Positions 61,201-64,000 of a DNA stretch of 64,000 nucleotides are shown piece by piece. Source of the stretch: Paralichthys olivaceus (taxonomy: Eukaryota > Chordata > Actinopteri > Pleuronectiformes > Paralichthyidae); assembly GCF_024713975.1 (NCBI RefSeq), contig NC_091108.1:3711001-3775000 (forward strand), written 5' to 3'. Each line of letters opens with the position of its first letter. The first letter of the stretch is position 1. Made by a program: the position numbers and the translations under genes. The notes below the pieces were generated by a model. It made no database searches, was not told where the DNA came from, and saw only the letters and a program-made list of their open reading frames with translations.

Positions 61201-63962
61201 TGTGTGTCTGAATGTTTCAGGAGAAGAAAGGAGGCCTGGGTGGAATCTTCAAAAGGTCGTCCAGCATTGACAACCTGTTCGATGAGGTCAGTATCAGTGT
61301 GTCTGTGAAGAGACGACCTCTGTCAACCAATGATAACTTGTCTGTCCAACACTCTTTGGTTTTTGTTCCTCGTCACTGAACCGTCCCTGCATCTTCATTT
61401 TGTGCTCGTCAGGAGAAAGGTGGACTTTTCAGTGGCCTCCTCAAGAAAACACCCAAAGCGTCTGGAGATGATGCCGAGGTGAGTCCGTGTTTCCGCTCCG
61501 AGCATCGTCGTCTGTCGGGGACTGACGCTCGTTAACCGTTCATCGTTGTTTTCTTCACTCAGGACAAAGACGAGCTGAGGGCGAGTAACGACAGTTTGTC
61601 TGAAAACACCAACACCAAGGTACAGAACTGTCACCTCCCTGAGTCTACACGTTTATCTTAGTGCCACGAAGCAACACAACTGCTCCCGTGCGTTTGATCA
61701 CATCAGCTGTTCTGATGTTCTCTCACATTATTTCAGGAGAAAAGTATTTTCAGTGGGATGTTCAAGAAAACTCCAAAAGCAGCAGACGAGGTGCTTTTTT
61801 AATGTGAGGTCGACGTCATGTGACACTGAACTTGTGTATTAATGTGTTTTTATTTTCAGGAGTCAAACTCAGACGAGGATAAGAAATTATCAGCCAGCTC
61901 CGAAAATCTGTTAGAAGTGAACAAAACGAAGGTACGAACATCTCATTCCGTTTCTCTCCTTTCGTCGATCATGCATCGATTATTAACGTGTCGATGTTTC
62001 GCGCGTGTCAGGAGAAAAGCGGAGGACTTGCAGGCATCTTCAAAAAATCTCCCAAACCGGCTCCGCGCTCTGTCGCCACCAAGGTGAACTGCTGATGTGC
62101 AAGTTGGGTTTTTTTACGACCATGAAATCTCACATGAACTTTTTTTTAAACCGTTCAAACTGTTCTCCAGGATCCACTCTCGAAGGAACTGTCCTCCAGC
62201 AGGGACAGTCTGGAAGATGCTGCCGAGGTGAGAGCTTCTACTCAAATACTGAACCTTCATGAGAATACTTGGTTTCCTGCGTACATGTGAATACTGTTGA
62301 CTGGTTTACCACAATGAATACACAACTCTAAGGAGCAGGGAGGCCCCAAAACTATTTTTATTTATTTAATTATTGCTGTAAAAACTTGGAACAGAAACAT
62401 TTTTTATCAGTTTGTATCATATGTTTTCTGAAATTGCTTTTCAGGAGGATCCGTCAACACAGCGTGAGATGTTTGCCAGTAACGAGAATCTCCTTGAAGC
62501 TACAGGCAACGCGAAGGTGAGTCTGTTCCGGTGAGAGAACGTGTTCGACTGCGTGAGCTGCTCGTGTTCATGTGTTATTTTTTATCACAGGAAACTAAAG
62601 GAGGATTTGCTGGGATGTTCAGGAGGACGCCGAAAACTGTGGAGCCACAGGTACGATCGTATCAGCGCTGAGACCCTGACGTGTTTAACTATTTCTATGA
62701 TCCGTAGTGAGAAAACATGAAACAGATTAAAATACAAATACAATAATATATGTGTTTCTATGTGGACGACTGTTCCTGTGTTTCTGTTCCGTAAATATGT
62801 TTTCCCTGTGTTGCAGGAGAGCGTGGACATGGAGGCTCCACAGGGAGGCGGGCTGAAACGCAGGAGGACGATCAAGAAGAAAAGACGAGTGAGTGGTTGG
62901 ACGTATTCAACCACATGAATTTCTCCTCAGTGAAGACGTGTAAACTCTAATCGTGTGTTTGTATTGTTTGATTTCCTCAGATCGTGTCTTTCAGAATCAA
63001 GAAGACTCTTCCTAAAATACCGAAGGGGACACAGGTATGTCGCTGCTCCTCAGTCTCTCTCCCTGCTCCTGTTCTTTAACTGCATCACGGATCTGAAGAG
63101 AGAAACATTTCCTTAGTTTAAAATAAAGTTTACTTACAATAGCTTATTTTCAGGGTTTCTATACATTAAGTTGCATAAAAGGTTTTTCAAAAAGTGATTC
63201 CATGTGACTCAGATCAACATTTTCATTTATGCTTTGTCCTTTTTTTTTTAAATTTAAATTGTTTGAAGACATTTTCTTCTTTCTCTTTTCTCCTGCTCAG
63301 TCTTCAGATAAGATGCCAATCATCACGGAGACAGTGGAGATGCAGGAGCTGAACCCGGCACAGGTTTGCATGAGAATATTATATCATGCATCATGTCCAA
63401 CAGAGCCTCTCGCTAAAACACATCCACTTAGGATATTTCATTTTTATCAGCAGCTCATTGATAAACACAGATATTTACCAGTTGGTCATGAAGTGAAAAC
63501 CCAGACGTGTGCAGATGTTCCAGGGGAAATGTTTGTGTTAAAAGTTGTGTTACAGTTGTGTGTGTTTTCCAGGAGAGCACAGTGGAGGTCCAGCCTGTGG
63601 TGATGGCAGCGTACCCGACAGAAGGCGACTCTCTTCAGTCTGAGCTGGTGCGTTTCAGTGCTCGTGTGTGGTTTCGTGTTTTTCTCCATGAATTCAAGAT
63701 CTCAGCTTCTTCTTCACGGTTTGTTTTCAGGAGAACGATGAACTGACCGAGTGGTGGAACACAGTGAAAGGTCAGTGTTCATTTGATAACATGCATGTTT
63801 TGTATGTTTATAAGTAGAGAAGTTCTCCAACAGGAGAAAATGTGGAATTCAATCAATGACTTGAAACTAGTGTTAATACCAATCATACAGTTTCTGCTGC
63901 TGGTTTCCAGGTTGGGCAGAGTGGAACGAGATTTCCAATTTCCAGCCGGAGGATGGAGAAAT
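52231..63962 (+). CDS. ApoL-type mini-exon array protein, tandem copy 2 (3' end off window)
   Basis: Forty-six exons, all phase 0 until the last two. The ATG at 52231 lies in exon 52227-52278. Early exons: 52418-52444 (PKPPPKP), 52582-52641 (APVVPPRPSDA), 53161-53214, 53510-53635, 53819-53863, 53946-53993, 54069-54134 (TGMFRRSQK), 54935-55015, 55091-55141, 56171-56299, 56425-56490 and 56578-56640 (possibly ending at 56613). The A/B array follows at 56762-62650. Then 62817-62888 (very basic), 62981-63034, 63301-63363, 63573-63647, 63732-63771 (EWWNTVK) and 63911-63962. The last two are 40 and 52 bp with the same phases as 46534-46573 and 46711-46762 of copy 1, so an ApoL exon probably follows beyond 64000. 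No signal peptide. Start codon less certain than the array. Confidence 0.8.
54636..54715. repeat. (TG)n microsatellite, interrupted by CG
   Basis: TG/CG dinucleotide run in the intron before exon 54935-55015. Confidence 0.85.
54866..54934. repeat. (TCC)n microsatellite forming a splice acceptor
   Basis: More than twenty TCC triplets with one G interruption run directly into the CAG acceptor of the exon starting at 54935, so the polypyrimidine tract is a triplet repeat about 69 bp long. Confidence 0.95.
55173..55203. repeat. (CT)n microsatellite
   Basis: Pure CT run about 30 bp downstream of the exon ending at 55141. Confidence 0.9.
55611..55980. mobile_element. MITE with terminal inverted repeats
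   Basis: The left end TTTAAAGGTTCAGTGTGTAG and the reverse complement of the right end agree at 17 of 20 positions. The interior contains ACATGGCGGCCTCC and is non-coding. This is a familiar non-autonomous DNA transposon in fish genomes. TTTAAA at both ends leaves the target duplication ambiguous. Confidence 0.8.
56762..62650 (+). repeat. Array of A/B mini-exons in ApoL-type gene 2
   Basis: Type A: 56762-56830, 57180-57251, 57471-57542, 57954-58025, 58523-58579, 59246-59314, 59532-59603, 60224-60298, 60517-60585, 61221-61286, 61413-61478, 61737-61790, 62012-62083 and 62591-62650. Type B: 57011-57073, 57330-57383, 57799-57867, 58302-58361, 58929-58997, 59403-59453, 60075-60134, 60382-60435, 60670-60741, 61563-61619, 61860-61931, 62171-62227 and 62445-62516. 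All are 51-75 bp and phase 0. Alternation breaks twice: two A exons adjoin at 61221-61478 and two B exons at 62171-62516. Three more A-like exons (54069, 55091, 56425) precede the array, giving about 17 A and 13 B. Confidence 0.88.
56855..56900. repeat. (AATAATAAAATAAT)-type low-complexity repeat
   Basis: AT-only run of TAATA/AAAATAA units in the intron after exon 56762-56830. Confidence 0.8.
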
Positions 63963-64000
63963 GTAAGCATTGTTTTTTATTTCATTTCATTTTTTTAATT

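Noticed and set aside
1-64000. tRNA, rRNA, snRNA or microRNA genes
   Set aside because: No stretch was recognised as one of these by eye; a covariance-model search would be needed for a firm negative.

Overview
The window is nuclear DNA from a vertebrate, almost certainly a teleost fish. It has many short exons with GT-AG introns, CA/TG microsatellites, miniature inverted-repeat elements of fish type, and the parp2-tep1 linkage that is also found in tetrapods. All gene models were built by hand from reading frame, splice-site phase and protein-family recognition. Exon ends are predictions, not transcript evidence.

Layout. (1) 83-3240 (+): the 3' part of parp2 (helical and catalytic ADP-ribosyltransferase domains); its 5' exons lie off the left edge. 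(2) 4045-6579 (-): a five-exon Lifeguard/TMBIM membrane protein of 298 aa, convergent with parp2. (3) about 9115-15987 (-): a ZNRF1/2-type RING E3 ligase of 261 aa with a CpG-rich first exon and a long spliced 3' UTR. Part of that UTR is duplicated, with an internal deletion, at 8171-8460. (4) 17440-36600 (+): tep1 (telomerase/vault protein 1), 55 coding exons, about 2616 aa, with TROVE, VWA-like, DUF4062-like, NACHT and WD40 blocks. (5) 37667-47925 (+): a 37-exon gene of 1064 predicted aa ending in an apolipoprotein-L-like domain. (6) 52231-63962 and beyond (+): a tandem paralogue of gene 5, with 46 exons in the window, cut by the right edge before its expected ApoL exon.

The unusual part is 37.6-64 kb. 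Both ApoL-type genes carry long arrays of 45-75 bp mini-exons, all beginning and ending in phase 0. They alternate between a glycine/phenylalanine/lysine motif (type A, core GGxFSGxFKKxPK) and a serine/acidic motif (type B, core ELSGSSDNLSE). The upstream gene has 8 strict A-B pairs. The downstream gene has about 17 A and 13 B exons. The upstream gene also has four NPF tripeptides (EH-domain ligands) and two PxxPx(K/R) SH3-ligand motifs, arranged in further duplicated exon pairs. The two genes end with the same pair of exons, 40 and 52 bp, with identical phases around a WWNTV motif. I propose a fish locus that grows by exon-pair duplication and encodes intracellular ApoL proteins with modular, splice-variable N-terminal tails that may bind membranes and endocytic proteins.

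Intergenic stretches hold microsatellites, an approximately 97-bp minisatellite in intron 2 of gene 5, one clear MITE and several likely dispersed repeats. I saw no RNA gene, CRISPR array or autonomous transposon.
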